DNA from: an uncultured Oscillospiraceae bacterium
Lineage (GTDB): Bacteria > Bacillota > Clostridia > Oscillospirales > Oscillospiraceae
NCBI GenBank assembly: GCA_905233785.1
Contig: CAJOCV010000078.1
Coordinates: 1-11,727 of the forward strand
Length of the DNA: 11,727 bases
Reading direction: 5' to 3'
Position 1 is the stretch's first letter; each line of letters opens with the position of its first letter. This document shows positions 1-6,531 of this stretch, piece by piece. Made by a program: the position numbers and the translations under genes. The notes beneath the pieces were generated by a model. It did not search any database and had not been told where the DNA came from. It saw only the letters and a list, made by a program, of their open reading frames with translations.

Positions 1-60
1 GCCGAGCTCTGCGAGGCCTCGCGCCGACCAACCGAAGGGCGATAAGCGCGAGTATCCCCC
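1..60. other. Non-coding left edge with palindromes
   Basis: No supportable gene. The stretch holds a perfect 12-bp palindrome GCGAGGCCTCGC at 11-22. It also holds a 7-bp inverted repeat, CTCGCGC at 18-24 with GCGCGAG at 46-52, enclosing 21 bases that can form an alternative CGCC/GGCG pairing (22-25 with 38-41). Plus-strand frame 1 is open from the edge to a TAA at 43-45, so it could be the last 14 codons of a gene outside the window. The tail matches nothing I recognise, and the dense self-complementarity fits a structured intergenic repeat better. Together with the 61-98 hairpin it may be one composite element; that is inference. Confidence 0.4.
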
Positions 61-98
61 TAACTGTTCAGTCCCCTCGCATGGGGACTGAACAGTTA
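61..98. repeat. Perfect 16-bp inverted repeat 3' of coaX
   Basis: The arms at 61-76 (TAACTGTTCAGTCCCC) and 83-98 are perfect reverse complements, separated by the 6-base loop TCGCAT. The hairpin begins 3 bases after the coaX stop codon (minus strand). It is long and stable enough to end or protect the coaX transcript. However, the bases beyond it on the minus strand are G-rich, not a T-run, so it is not a textbook intrinsic terminator. Its perfection suggests an interspersed palindromic repeat. Confidence 0.8.
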
Positions 99-101
99 CT
101 A

Positions 102-866
102 TTATCGGTTCTTTTTCCAGAGCTCCCAGAGTCCCTTGAGCAGCAGATCGTTGTCGCAGGCAATCGGATGCTCACAGCAGGCGACGATGGCCTGCGCAAG
201 GCCGCCGGTGGCCACGCGGGCGCAGGGGTAGCCGAGCTCACGCTCCATGCGGTCGATCATGCCGTCGATGGCGGCGGCGGTGGCATAGACCGCGCCGGAG
301 CGCATACAGTCCACCGTGTTCGTGCCGATGACCTTTTTGGGCGGGGTGATCGAAATGTCGGGCAGGAGGCTTGTCCCAGCGGCCAGCGCCGCCATGCCGA
401 GCTTTACGCCGGGCAGGATCGCGCCGCCGCGAAACGCGCCGTCCCGATCCACGGCGGTGATGGTGGTGGCCGTACCCAAATCCATGATGATGACGGGCGC
501 GCCATAACAGCTCACCGCGGCGACGCCGCCAACCAGCAGGTCGCCCGCGAGCGTGCCGGGATCGTCGATGCGCAGGTTCAGCCCGGTTTTGATGCCGGGG
601 CCGACCACCATGCACTCCAGCCCCGTCACCGCCTTGACGGCGGAGAGCATGGGACGGTTCACCGGCGGCACGACGGAGGAGTAGATCGCGCCCGTGAGCC
701 GGGAGATCTCCACGCCGTAGAGGTCGAAGACCTGCTTGAGCTTGATGGCATACTCCGCGCCGGTCTGCTTGACGTCGGTATGCAGGCGGACGATGCTCTG
801 GATGTTCCCGTCCTCGATGCAGCCGAGGACGATATTGGTATTGCCCACATCAATGGCGAGAATCAT
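102..866 (-). CDS. coaX: Type III pantothenate kinase CoaX
   Basis: Phosphorylates pantothenate to 4'-phosphopantothenate, the first step of coenzyme A synthesis, in the cytoplasm. The 254 aa match the usual length of the family, which belongs to the ASKHA fold and acts as a dimer. Visible motifs are DVGNTN at 6-11 with the first catalytic Asp (D6), SSVVPPVN at 63-70, the second acidic residue D109, DLGTATT at 129-135 (D129), GGAILPGV at 147-154, a GTNTVDCMRSG segment at 181-191 and TGGLA at 220-224. The usual GADR around the middle Asp reads AGDLL here, which keeps the Asp but loses the Arg. The start at 866 is supported by AAGGAG at 877-882, nine bases upstream. This ribosome-binding site overlaps the stop codon of the upstream S-component gene (13 bases between the two genes), so the pair is very probably co-transcribed and translationally coupled. 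Confidence 0.95.
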   Translation of the reverse strand: MILAIDVGNTNIVLGCIEDGNIQSIVRLHTDVKQTGAEYAIKLKQVFDLYGVEISRLTGAIYSSVVPPVNRPMLSAVKAVTGLECMVVGPGIKTGLNLRIDDPGTLAGDLLVGGVAAVSCYGAPVIIMDLGTATTITAVDRDGAFRGGAILPGVKLGMAALAAGTSLLPDISITPPKKVIGTNTVDCMRSGAVYATAAAIDGMIDRMERELGYPCARVATGGLAQAIVACCEHPIACDNDLLLKGLWELWKKNR

Positions 867-879
867 GGCAGCGCGCTCC

Positions 880-1467
880 TTATCCCTGCCGCATCTTGCG
901 GCCGATCTTGATGAGCCGGACGATGACCGGGCTCAGCACGATATTAAACAGCAGCTCGAAGAGGAAGTTTGCGCCCACGAGGCCGAAGATCATGTAATTC
1001 CCCACGCTGGGAAAGCCCATCGCGTTCGCCCACTCGCTGACGGTGGGCAGGAAAAAGAACAGGCAGCCCAGCAGGAAGACGCCGGTGTTGACGACCGGGG
1101 CTGCAACAGCGGCCACGATCACGGCAAGCCAGCCATTGAGCTTCTCCAGCGCGCGGTAGACAAGCCCCGCGCAAAGACCCGCGAGCGCGCCCTTGACGAG
1201 CACGGTGAGGATCGTGCCGAGGGGATTGACTCCGAGGAAGGCCGCGGCGTCGCCGGAGAGCAGCACCACCAGGCCGAACACAAAGCCGAGCCACGCGCCC
1301 GAGAGCGGGCCGTAGAGCGCGGCGCCGACGACGATGGGGATCAGCACCAGCGAGATGGAGAAGGGGCCGAAGCGGATGAAGGCGCCGAGAAACTGGAGTG
1401 CGACGACGATGGCGGTAAAGAGCGCCACGCCCGTCAGTCTGCGGGTCGAGATGCGTTTGGATTCCAT
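880..1467 (-). CDS. ECF transporter S component, probably for pantothenate
   Basis: Substrate-binding membrane subunit of an energy-coupling-factor importer; it would work with a shared EcfA/EcfA'/EcfT module not in this window. The 195-aa protein is almost entirely hydrophobic. A basic N-terminus (MESKRISTRR) precedes about six membrane segments, near residues 13-31, 35-55, 56-72, 82-104, 112-138 and 156-182. NPLG at 81-84 and the VKGALAGLCAGLVYR stretch at 91-105 fit the ECF_trnsprt S-component family. I chose the Met at 1467 over an in-frame Met at 1515 because AAAGGA lies 7 bases before it and the longer N-terminus (charged, Arg-rich) is not membrane-like. Tight coupling to coaX suggests PanT-like pantothenate uptake feeding directly into phosphorylation. 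The vitamin specificity is inferred from context; another vitamin remains possible. Confidence 0.85.
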   Translation of the reverse strand: MESKRISTRRLTGVALFTAIVVALQFLGAFIRFGPFSISLVLIPIVVGAALYGPLSGAWLGFVFGLVVLLSGDAAAFLGVNPLGTILTVLVKGALAGLCAGLVYRALEKLNGWLAVIVAAVAAPVVNTGVFLLGCLFFFLPTVSEWANAMGFPSVGNYMIFGLVGANFLFELLFNIVLSPVIVRLIKIGRKMRQG

Positions 1468-1520
1468 ATTTGATTCCTTTCTGCTGTCGCCCCTCTCAGG
1501 GAGGGTGCGGCGCAAGGGTG

Positions 1521-1549
1521 ATTGTAATATGGCGGGAGGGCTTTGTCAA
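1521..1549 (-). promoter_or_regulatory. Sigma-70 type promoter of the S component-coaX operon
   Basis: On the minus strand a consensus -35 TTGACA (1544-1549) and a -10 TACAAT (1521-1526) are separated by exactly 17 bases. Transcription would begin near 1514. The short leader contains a small hairpin (CCCTC 1491-1495 with GAGGG 1501-1505) before the AAAGGA ribosome-binding site. No recognisable riboswitch fits in this short leader. Confidence 0.85.
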
Positions 1550-1554
1550 GATCA

Positions 1555-1666
1555 TGAATAGTGAATAATAAATAGTGAAAAGTGAAAAGTTATGGTGTCG
1601 CTTCGCGACAGATTATAATCCGTCCCCACAGGGGACACCTTAACTATTCACTATTCACCATTCACT
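1555..1666. repeat. Structured inverted-repeat element with two inner hairpins
   Basis: An AT-rich outer stem is made of tandem AGTGAAT-like heptads. The arm at 1567-1599 pairs with 1634-1666 at 27 of 33 positions by my alignment. Inside lie two perfect 6-bp hairpins: TGTCGC-TTC-GCGACA (1596-1610) and GTCCCC-ACA-GGGGAC (1622-1636). They flank a perfect 10-bp palindrome GATTATAATC (1611-1620). The predicted shape is a cloverleaf-like junction. There is no ORF and no transposase. It lies 5 bases past the deacetylase stop and only a few bases from the -35 box of the next minus-strand operon. It resembles a small non-autonomous (MITE/REP-like) repeat; from memory, similar AGTGAAT arrays occur between genes in Clostridia, but I could not verify this. 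Confidence 0.8.
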
Positions 1667-1671
1667 GGCCA

Positions 1672-3111
1672 CTAATTCGCAATGGGGTGCTGCATGGGCG
1701 GGCTCGTCAGATCGAGCGCCTTGAAGCAATAGCCGTTTTCCCGCCCCCAGTCGATCACGCGGCGGACGGCCGCCACACTGTAGGGCTTTACATCGTGCTG
1801 CAGCACGACGCAGACCTGCTTGCCCGCGCAGCCGCTGACGATGTTTTGATACACCCCCTCGGCGGTGGTGGTGCCGCCCGCGTCACCGCTGCTCACATTC
1901 CAGTCAAAATAACGGTAGCCCATGGCGCTCATGTTCTCCGCCAGGCGGGACATGACGCCCCTGTTGAAGCGGCTGACCGTGTTGGAGCTGCCGCCGGGGA
2001 AACGAAACAGCCGGGTATAGCTGCCGGTCTGGGCAAGGATCATGTCCTCGCAGGCTTCAAAATCCCGGTAAAACGCCTCCTCGCTCGCGTAGATGGCGCC
2101 GTAATCGTGGCTGGCTGAGTGGACGCAGACCGTGTGCCCCTCGCGGGCGGCTCTGCCCACCATATCGAGATCGTCCGGGGAATTGCAGGTGACAAAGAAG
2201 CTTGCCTGTACGCCGCAGTCCGCCAGCACGTCCAGCAGCCGCCCGGTATAGGGACCCGGCCCGTCGTCAAAGGTCAGGTAGATGGTCTTCTCCTCCGGTT
2301 CCGCGATCTCCGGCAGCGCGGCGGGCACGACCTCGATCTGCCGTGTGACGCTCACCGCGTCGCCGCGCCCGTTCTCGATCGTGTAAACGCGCGCATAGCT
2401 TCCGCAAACCGTCGGCGTCACCTCGCCCGTTACGCGCACAAAGGCGCTCAGGTCGTTTCCCTGCGCGTCCGTCGCCGTAAAGCCGGGATCGACATAGCGC
2501 AGAGAGCGGGGGTATTGGGTCTGCTCCCCGCCGGCAAGGGTGATCGTGGGTCTTCCCAGCGTGAAGGGAAGTCTTCGCGTGACGATGCACTGGTTGCCCG
2601 CCGCGTCCGCCACCTTGTAGGTCACGCGGTCGTCGTAGACCGTGCGGCTCACCTGCGCGGTCAGATCGCCGTCCAGCTCGTCCCAGGCGCTGTAGCCCTC
2701 CTCCTCATATTCGTCGAACCAGGTGAGACTGTAGCCCTCACGGCTCTCCAGCCGGATGATGGGCGCTGTGCGGTCTACCACGTGCACGGTGCGGGAAGCG
2801 TGATAGCGCTGCGCCCCTCGCCGCGCCTCGTAGGAAAGCACATAGTCGCCCGGCACGTCGGCGTCCACCGTGCCGCTTACCGCGACGGGAATCGCCCGCC
2901 TGCCCTCGCCGAAGACGCGCCCCGCGCTCACCGCGCGGCAGCCCGGCTCGACATAGCGCGTGCCCAGCGGCAGCTCCATCTCCGTCCGGCCGTTCATATA
3001 GAAGCGCACATACCGTCCGTCCAGCGCGCTCAGCAGCCCCGCCGTGAGCAGCAGCGCATAGATCGCAAGCAGCCATACAAGCCCGCCTTTGCCTTGTCTC
3101 TCTCTTCTCAT
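1672..3111 (-). CDS. Membrane-anchored polysaccharide deacetylase (NodB/CE4) with Ig-like domains
   Basis: Predicted extracytoplasmic metal-dependent deacetylase acting on N-acetylated glycans, most likely peptidoglycan. The 479 aa start with a basic tail and one membrane segment (about 11-30). Three DUF5011/Ig-like repeats follow at roughly 45-113, 118-182 and 186-263; the first and third carry the LRYVDPG/TRYVEPG signature. The NodB domain spans about 275-470. All five catalytic motifs are visible: TFDDGP at 280-285 (D282, D283), HSASH at 331-335 (metal ligands H331 and H335), RFPGGS at 370-375, DW at 403-404 and VLQHD at 436-440 (H439). It should therefore be active. The start at 3111 is supported by GAGG seven bases upstream and by the signal-anchor right after it; the frame stays open far upstream only as antisense to glyS. 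It is transcribed alone, divergently from glyS. The exact substrate is not shown by the sequence. Confidence 0.9.
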   Translation of the reverse strand: MRRERQGKGGLVWLLAIYALLLTAGLLSALDGRYVRFYMNGRTEMELPLGTRYVEPGCRAVSAGRVFGEGRRAIPVAVSGTVDADVPGDYVLSYEARRGAQRYHASRTVHVVDRTAPIIRLESREGYSLTWFDEYEEEGYSAWDELDGDLTAQVSRTVYDDRVTYKVADAAGNQCIVTRRLPFTLGRPTITLAGGEQTQYPRSLRYVDPGFTATDAQGNDLSAFVRVTGEVTPTVCGSYARVYTIENGRGDAVSVTRQIEVVPAALPEIAEPEEKTIYLTFDDGPGPYTGRLLDVLADCGVQASFFVTCNSPDDLDMVGRAAREGHTVCVHSASHDYGAIYASEEAFYRDFEACEDMILAQTGSYTRLFRFPGGSSNTVSRFNRGVMSRLAENMSAMGYRYFDWNVSSGDAGGTTTAEGVYQNIVSGCAGKQVCVVLQHDVKPYSVAAVRRVIDWGRENGYCFKALDLTSPPMQHPIAN

Positions 3112-3142
3112 ATCTCCGCCTCGATTTTTTTCTGTCCTGTAT

Positions 3143-3171
3143 AGTATACGCCTTTTTTCCCGTTTGTGCAG
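3143..3171 (-). promoter_or_regulatory. Candidate promoter of the deacetylase gene
   Basis: On the minus strand a -10 TATACT (3143-3148) lies 17 bases from a weak -35 CTGCAC (3166-3171). The start site would fall about 25-30 bases before the ATG. The -10 is good and the -35 poor, so the gene may be weakly expressed or need an activator. Confidence 0.5.
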
Positions 3172-3189
3172 AAAAAAATCACATGTTTC

Positions 3190-3218
3190 TTGCAGAGACC
3201 GGAGGAGTATGTTATATT
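3190..3218 (+). promoter_or_regulatory. Promoter of the glyS operon
   Basis: TTGCAG (3190-3195) and TATATT (3213-3218) are separated by 17 bases. TG at 3210-3211 gives an extended -10 (TGTTATATT). Transcription would begin near 3225, leaving a leader of about 67 bases. That leader can form two hairpins: TCGGG 3232-3236 with CCCGA 3242-3246, and CCGCGGC 3257-3263 with GCCGCGG 3269-3275. The second ends against the AAAGGA ribosome-binding site (3277-3282). The leader is too short for a T-box and lacks its conserved sequences. Confidence 0.7.
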
Positions 3219-3291
3219 GTGTATTTGTGAATCGGGGCTTTCCCGAAATTTGATCTCCGCGGCAGCCAGCCGCGGGAAAGGAACAGATACT

Positions 3292-4671
3292 ATGAACAAC
3301 ACCGAAAAAACCATGGACAAGATCATCGCCCTGTGCAAGAACCGCGGCTTCATCTTCGCCGGATCCGAGATCTACGGCGGCCTCGCCAACACCTGGGACT
3401 ACGGCCCGCTCGGCACGCGGCTCAAAAACAACGTCAAGGACGCCTGGCGCAAGAAGTTCATCCAGGAGCGCCGCAACAGCTTCGAGGTGGACGCCGACAT
3501 TCTCATGAACCCCCGCGTGTGGGAGGCCAGCGGCCATGTGGCGAGCTTCGCCGATCCCCTGCTCGACTGCAAGGAGTGCAAGATGCGCTTTCGCGCCGAC
3601 AACCTGATCGACGACTTTGACCCCGACGCCCACGCCGACGGCATGACGAAGGAGCAGATGTTCGACTATATCAAGGCGCACCACATCCCCTGCCCCAACT
3701 GCGGCAAGCACAACTTCACCGACATCCGCGAGTTTAACCTCATGTTCCAGACCTTCCGCGGCGTCACGAACGACGCGAAGTCCGTCATTTACCTCCGCCC
3801 CGAGAACGCCCAGGGCGAATATGTGAACTACCCGAACGTGCTGAGAGCCATGCGCACGAAGCTGCCCTTCTCCATCGGCCAGATCGGCAAGGCCTTCCGC
3901 AACGAGATCACCCCGGGCAACTTCACCTTCCGCACGATCGAGTTTGAGCAGATGGAGTTCCAGACCTTCTGCAAGCCCGGCACCGACAGCGAGCTCTACG
4001 ACTACTTCAAGCAGTTCGGCAAGGAGTTCTTCATGTCCCTCGGCATCCCCGAGGAGCACCTGCGCTATCACGACCACGAGAAGCTCGCGCACTACGCGAA
4101 GGCCGCCTGCGACATCGAGTTCCTCTTCCCCTTCGGCTGGGGCGAGATCAACGGCACCCACAACCGCACCGACTTCGACCTGAGCCGCCACCAGGAGTAC
4201 AGCGGGCAGAAGCTCGAGTACATCGACCCCTTCACCGCCGAGCGCTTTGTGCCCTATATCATCGAGTCCACCTACGGGCTTGACCGCACGGTGCTCGCGC
4301 TGCTGTGCGAGGCTTACGACGAGGAGGTCGTGGACGAGGCGAAGAACGACGTGCGCGTCGTGCTGCACCTCTCCCCCGCCATCGCCCCCATCAAGGCCGC
4401 GGTGCTGCCGCTTTCCAAGAAGCTCGGCGAGGGCGCCATGGCGATCCGGGACGAGCTTGCCAAGGACTTCATGGTCGAATACGACGAGACCGGCTCCATC
4501 GGCAAGCGCTACCGCCGCGCCGACGAGATCGGCACCCCCTTCTGCGTCACCTACGATTTCGACTCCGAGACCGACGGCTGCGTCACCGTGCGCGAGCGCG
4601 ACAGCATGCAGCAGGTTCGCATCCCCATCGCGGAGGTCAGGGCCTACATCGCCGAGCGCGTGAAGGGCTGA
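3292..4671 (+). CDS. glyS: Glycyl-tRNA synthetase, homodimeric class II type
   Basis: Charges tRNA-Gly with glycine in the cytoplasm. The 459-aa product is the single-chain (alpha-2) type found in many Firmicutes and in eukaryotes/archaea, not the two-subunit GlyQ/GlyS tetramer. Visible features are the N-terminal FIFAGSEIYGGLANTWDYGP (20-39), the zinc-binding pairs CKEC and CPNC before residue 145, and RPENAQGEYVNYPNV in the catalytic core. Class II motif 2 is FRNEITPGNFTFRTIEFEQM, and motif 3 is seen as STYGLDRTVLALL. An anticodon-binding domain follows. The start at 3292 is set by AAAGGA nine bases upstream; a longer in-frame reading runs back through the promoter and is rejected. It is the first gene of an operon with the LtaS-like gene (4 bases downstream) and nadE. 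Confidence 0.96.
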   Translation: MNNTEKTMDKIIALCKNRGFIFAGSEIYGGLANTWDYGPLGTRLKNNVKDAWRKKFIQERRNSFEVDADILMNPRVWEASGHVASFADPLLDCKECKMRFRADNLIDDFDPDAHADGMTKEQMFDYIKAHHIPCPNCGKHNFTDIREFNLMFQTFRGVTNDAKSVIYLRPENAQGEYVNYPNVLRAMRTKLPFSIGQIGKAFRNEITPGNFTFRTIEFEQMEFQTFCKPGTDSELYDYFKQFGKEFFMSLGIPEEHLRYHDHEKLAHYAKAACDIEFLFPFGWGEINGTHNRTDFDLSRHQEYSGQKLEYIDPFTAERFVPYIIESTYGLDRTVLALLCEAYDEEVVDEAKNDVRVVLHLSPAIAPIKAAVLPLSKKLGEGAMAIRDELAKDFMVEYDETGSIGKRYRRADEIGTPFCVTYDFDSETDGCVTVRERDSMQQVRIPIAEVRAYIAERVKG

Positions 4672-4675
4672 GGCA

Positions 4676-6517
4676 ATGGTCAAGACCCGCTTACGCGATT
4701 TCTTCGCAGCCCGGCAGGCATCCGATTTGCCTGCCGGCGCTTGGCGCGGGCTCTTCCTCCTCTGGCAATGGCTGGCGCTGGGGCTCTCCTCGCTGGGGCT
4801 TACGCTTTTGAGCCTGGCGCTGGCTGTCGGCCCCTTCGGTTGGGAGCTTTTTCAGGGCTATTTTGCGCAGCCGCTGATCTTCCTGCTCAATTTTCTGCCC
4901 GTTTTGCTGTTGCAGACGCTCTTGTGGCTGCTCTTTGGGCGGCAGTGGCTCTCCTTTCTGGTCACGGCGCTGCTGGTTCTCACCGCCTCCGCGGGCAATT
5001 TCTACAAGCTTATCTTCCGCTACGAGCCCTTCAGCTTCCGCGATATGAGCGCGGTCACGGCGGGGCTGCGCGTCGCGGGAAACTACGGTCTCTTTGTCAA
5101 CAGCCGCATCGCCGCGGCGCTCCTCTATCCGCTGCTCACAACGCCGCTGCTCGCGCTGTTTGCCCGGGGGCGTCTCTCCCGACGCGCCGGGCTTGCCCTC
5201 ACGCTCTGCCTGCTGGTGGGCGCGGTGCCGCTCTGGCGCCGGGTGTATCAGGACGACAGACTGTATTATTATATGGGCGGCGAGAGCAGTGATCTGATCT
5301 GGGAGGAGCAGCATTATATCACCCGGGGCTTTGTCTACCCCTTCCTGTTCAGCATCAAAACCAGCCGGGACATTCCCCCGGAGGGCTACCGGGCCGAGGA
5401 GGCCGCGGCGCTGCTGGCGGACTGGCAGGACGCGACGATCCCGGAGGCAAGGCGGGTAAACCTGCTGGTCATGCAGCTTGAATCCTTCACGGATCTGCGC
5501 GCGCTCGGCTTTCCGGGGATCGACGATCGCGCCTATGAGATTTGGGACGCGCTCACGGCGGAGAGCTTCTCCGGCCGTCAGATCGCAAATGTGATCGGGG
5601 GCGGCACCATCGACACCGAGCGCTGCTTCCTCACCGGCAGCTACGGCCTGCAGACCTATCACAGGGATGCGCCGAGCTACGTCCGCTATCTCTCCTCTCA
5701 GGGCTATACCACGCTCGGCAGCCACCCCAATTCCGCAAGCTATTACAACCGCGTCAACGTCAACCGCTTTCTCGGCTTTGACAACTACTATTTTACCAAT
5801 CATTACTATGCAGCCCTCACCGACGGCAAATGGTACTGTGACGATGTGCTGATCCCGGAGGTGTTCCGGCAGTTTCGGGAGCTGGGCGAGGGCGACGCGC
5901 CGGTCTTCTCCTTCAACGTCACCCTGCAGGGGCACGGCCCCTACCGAAACGACGGCTACGACAGCGATGTTCGGCTCTTCTCCCTCGCGGGCGCCGCGCC
6001 GACGAGCGACTGCGTGCTGAACAACTACCTTGCCGCCCTCTATGAGACGCAGCAGCTTCTCGCAGAGGAGATCGACAGTCTCCGCGCTTGGGAGGAGCCG
6101 GCGGTGCTGCTGCTCTACGGCGATCACAACCCCTACTTCTCTGAGGCTCCCGTGTATGCTGACTGCGGCGTTTCCTTCGACATGGCAGCGCAGGACGGCT
6201 TTTTCCGCTACTACGGCGCGCCCTACCTGATCTGGGCAAACGAGAGCGCCAAAGCGGTGCTGCAAAGCTCCTTTACCGGCAGCGCCCCCACCGTAAGCCC
6301 GGGCTACCTGATGAACGTCCTGTTTCATGCGCTTGGCTGGGAGGGCTCCGCCTTCTCGCAGTTCACGGACACGGTCATGGCGCGCCTGCCCGTTGTGAGT
6401 ACGCACGGCGCGTTTGTAGAAAACGGCGTTTTCACCACCAGCCCCGACGAGGAGAGCCGCGAGCTTCTGCGGCGCTATGAATGGGCGCAGTTCTGGCTGC
6501 GCGACAGTATGAAATAA
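4676..6517 (+). CDS. LTA synthase family membrane protein (alkaline phosphatase/sulfatase fold)
   Basis: Predicted polytopic membrane enzyme with an extracellular catalytic domain that transfers or hydrolyses phosphoglycerol-type groups, in the manner of LtaS, which builds lipoteichoic acid from phosphatidylglycerol. The 613 aa begin with about five membrane segments (near 25-51, 62-87, 91-110, 145-163, 170-186), as in LtaS. The soluble domain retains the expected metal/catalytic set by motif: MQLES with E269, GGGTIDTE with the nucleophile candidate T311, HPNSASYYNR (350-359), LQGHGPY with H420, and YGDHNPYF with D483 and H484. A start at 4676 is supported by AAGGG (4663-4667) inside the end of glyS, only 4 bases away, implying translational coupling. 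nadE follows after 14 bases. True LTA synthesis, modification of another phosphoglycerol polymer, or a phosphoglycerol transferase of the MdoB type cannot be told apart from sequence alone. Confidence 0.88.
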   Translation: MVKTRLRDFFAARQASDLPAGAWRGLFLLWQWLALGLSSLGLTLLSLALAVGPFGWELFQGYFAQPLIFLLNFLPVLLLQTLLWLLFGRQWLSFLVTALLVLTASAGNFYKLIFRYEPFSFRDMSAVTAGLRVAGNYGLFVNSRIAAALLYPLLTTPLLALFARGRLSRRAGLALTLCLLVGAVPLWRRVYQDDRLYYYMGGESSDLIWEEQHYITRGFVYPFLFSIKTSRDIPPEGYRAEEAAALLADWQDATIPEARRVNLLVMQLESFTDLRALGFPGIDDRAYEIWDALTAESFSGRQIANVIGGGTIDTERCFLTGSYGLQTYHRDAPSYVRYLSSQGYTTLGSHPNSASYYNRVNVNRFLGFDNYYFTNHYYAALTDGKWYCDDVLIPEVFRQFRELGEGDAPVFSFNVTLQGHGPYRNDGYDSDVRLFSLAGAAPTSDCVLNNYLAALYETQQLLAEEIDSLRAWEEPAVLLLYGDHNPYFSEAPVYADCGVSFDMAAQDGFFRYYGAPYLIWANESAKAVLQSSFTGSAPTVSPGYLMNVLFHALGWEGSAFSQFTDTVMARLPVVSTHGAFVENGVFTTSPDEESRELLRRYEWAQFWLRDSMK

Positions 6518-6531
6518 AATAAAGGAAAGAT

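Noticed and set aside
81..911. 276-codon plus-strand frame opposite coaX
   Set aside because: Begins inside the 61-98 palindrome loop, is His/Gly/Asp-rich without recognisable domains, and lies wholly opposite coaX, whose motifs are clear.
1555..1666. CRISPR array or tRNA-like gene
   Set aside because: The heptad AGTGAAT arrays are direct repeats without spacers. The cloverleaf lacks tRNA consensus bases (no T-psi-C loop or acceptor) and has symmetric arms, so it is a palindromic repeat.
3219..3291. T-box riboswitch upstream of glyS
   Set aside because: The leader after the promoter is only about 67 bases, with no specifier-loop region, no AGGGTGG-type T-box sequence and no terminator/antiterminator pair.
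3112..4683. Very long minus-strand open frame antisense to glyS, in frame with the deacetylase
   Set aside because: The 1,003-codon reading is created by GC-rich third positions opposite glyS. Its translation is low-complexity Leu/Val/Ala/Glu. The true deacetylase start at 3111 has a ribosome-binding site and signal-anchor, and glyS on the other strand is unmistakable.
4691..6406. 571-codon minus-strand frame opposite the LtaS-like gene
   Set aside because: Arg/Glu/Gln-rich translation without domains, opposite a gene with clear catalytic motifs; an antisense shadow of high-G+C codon use. The 522-codon frame opposite nadE (6859-8427) is rejected for the same reason.
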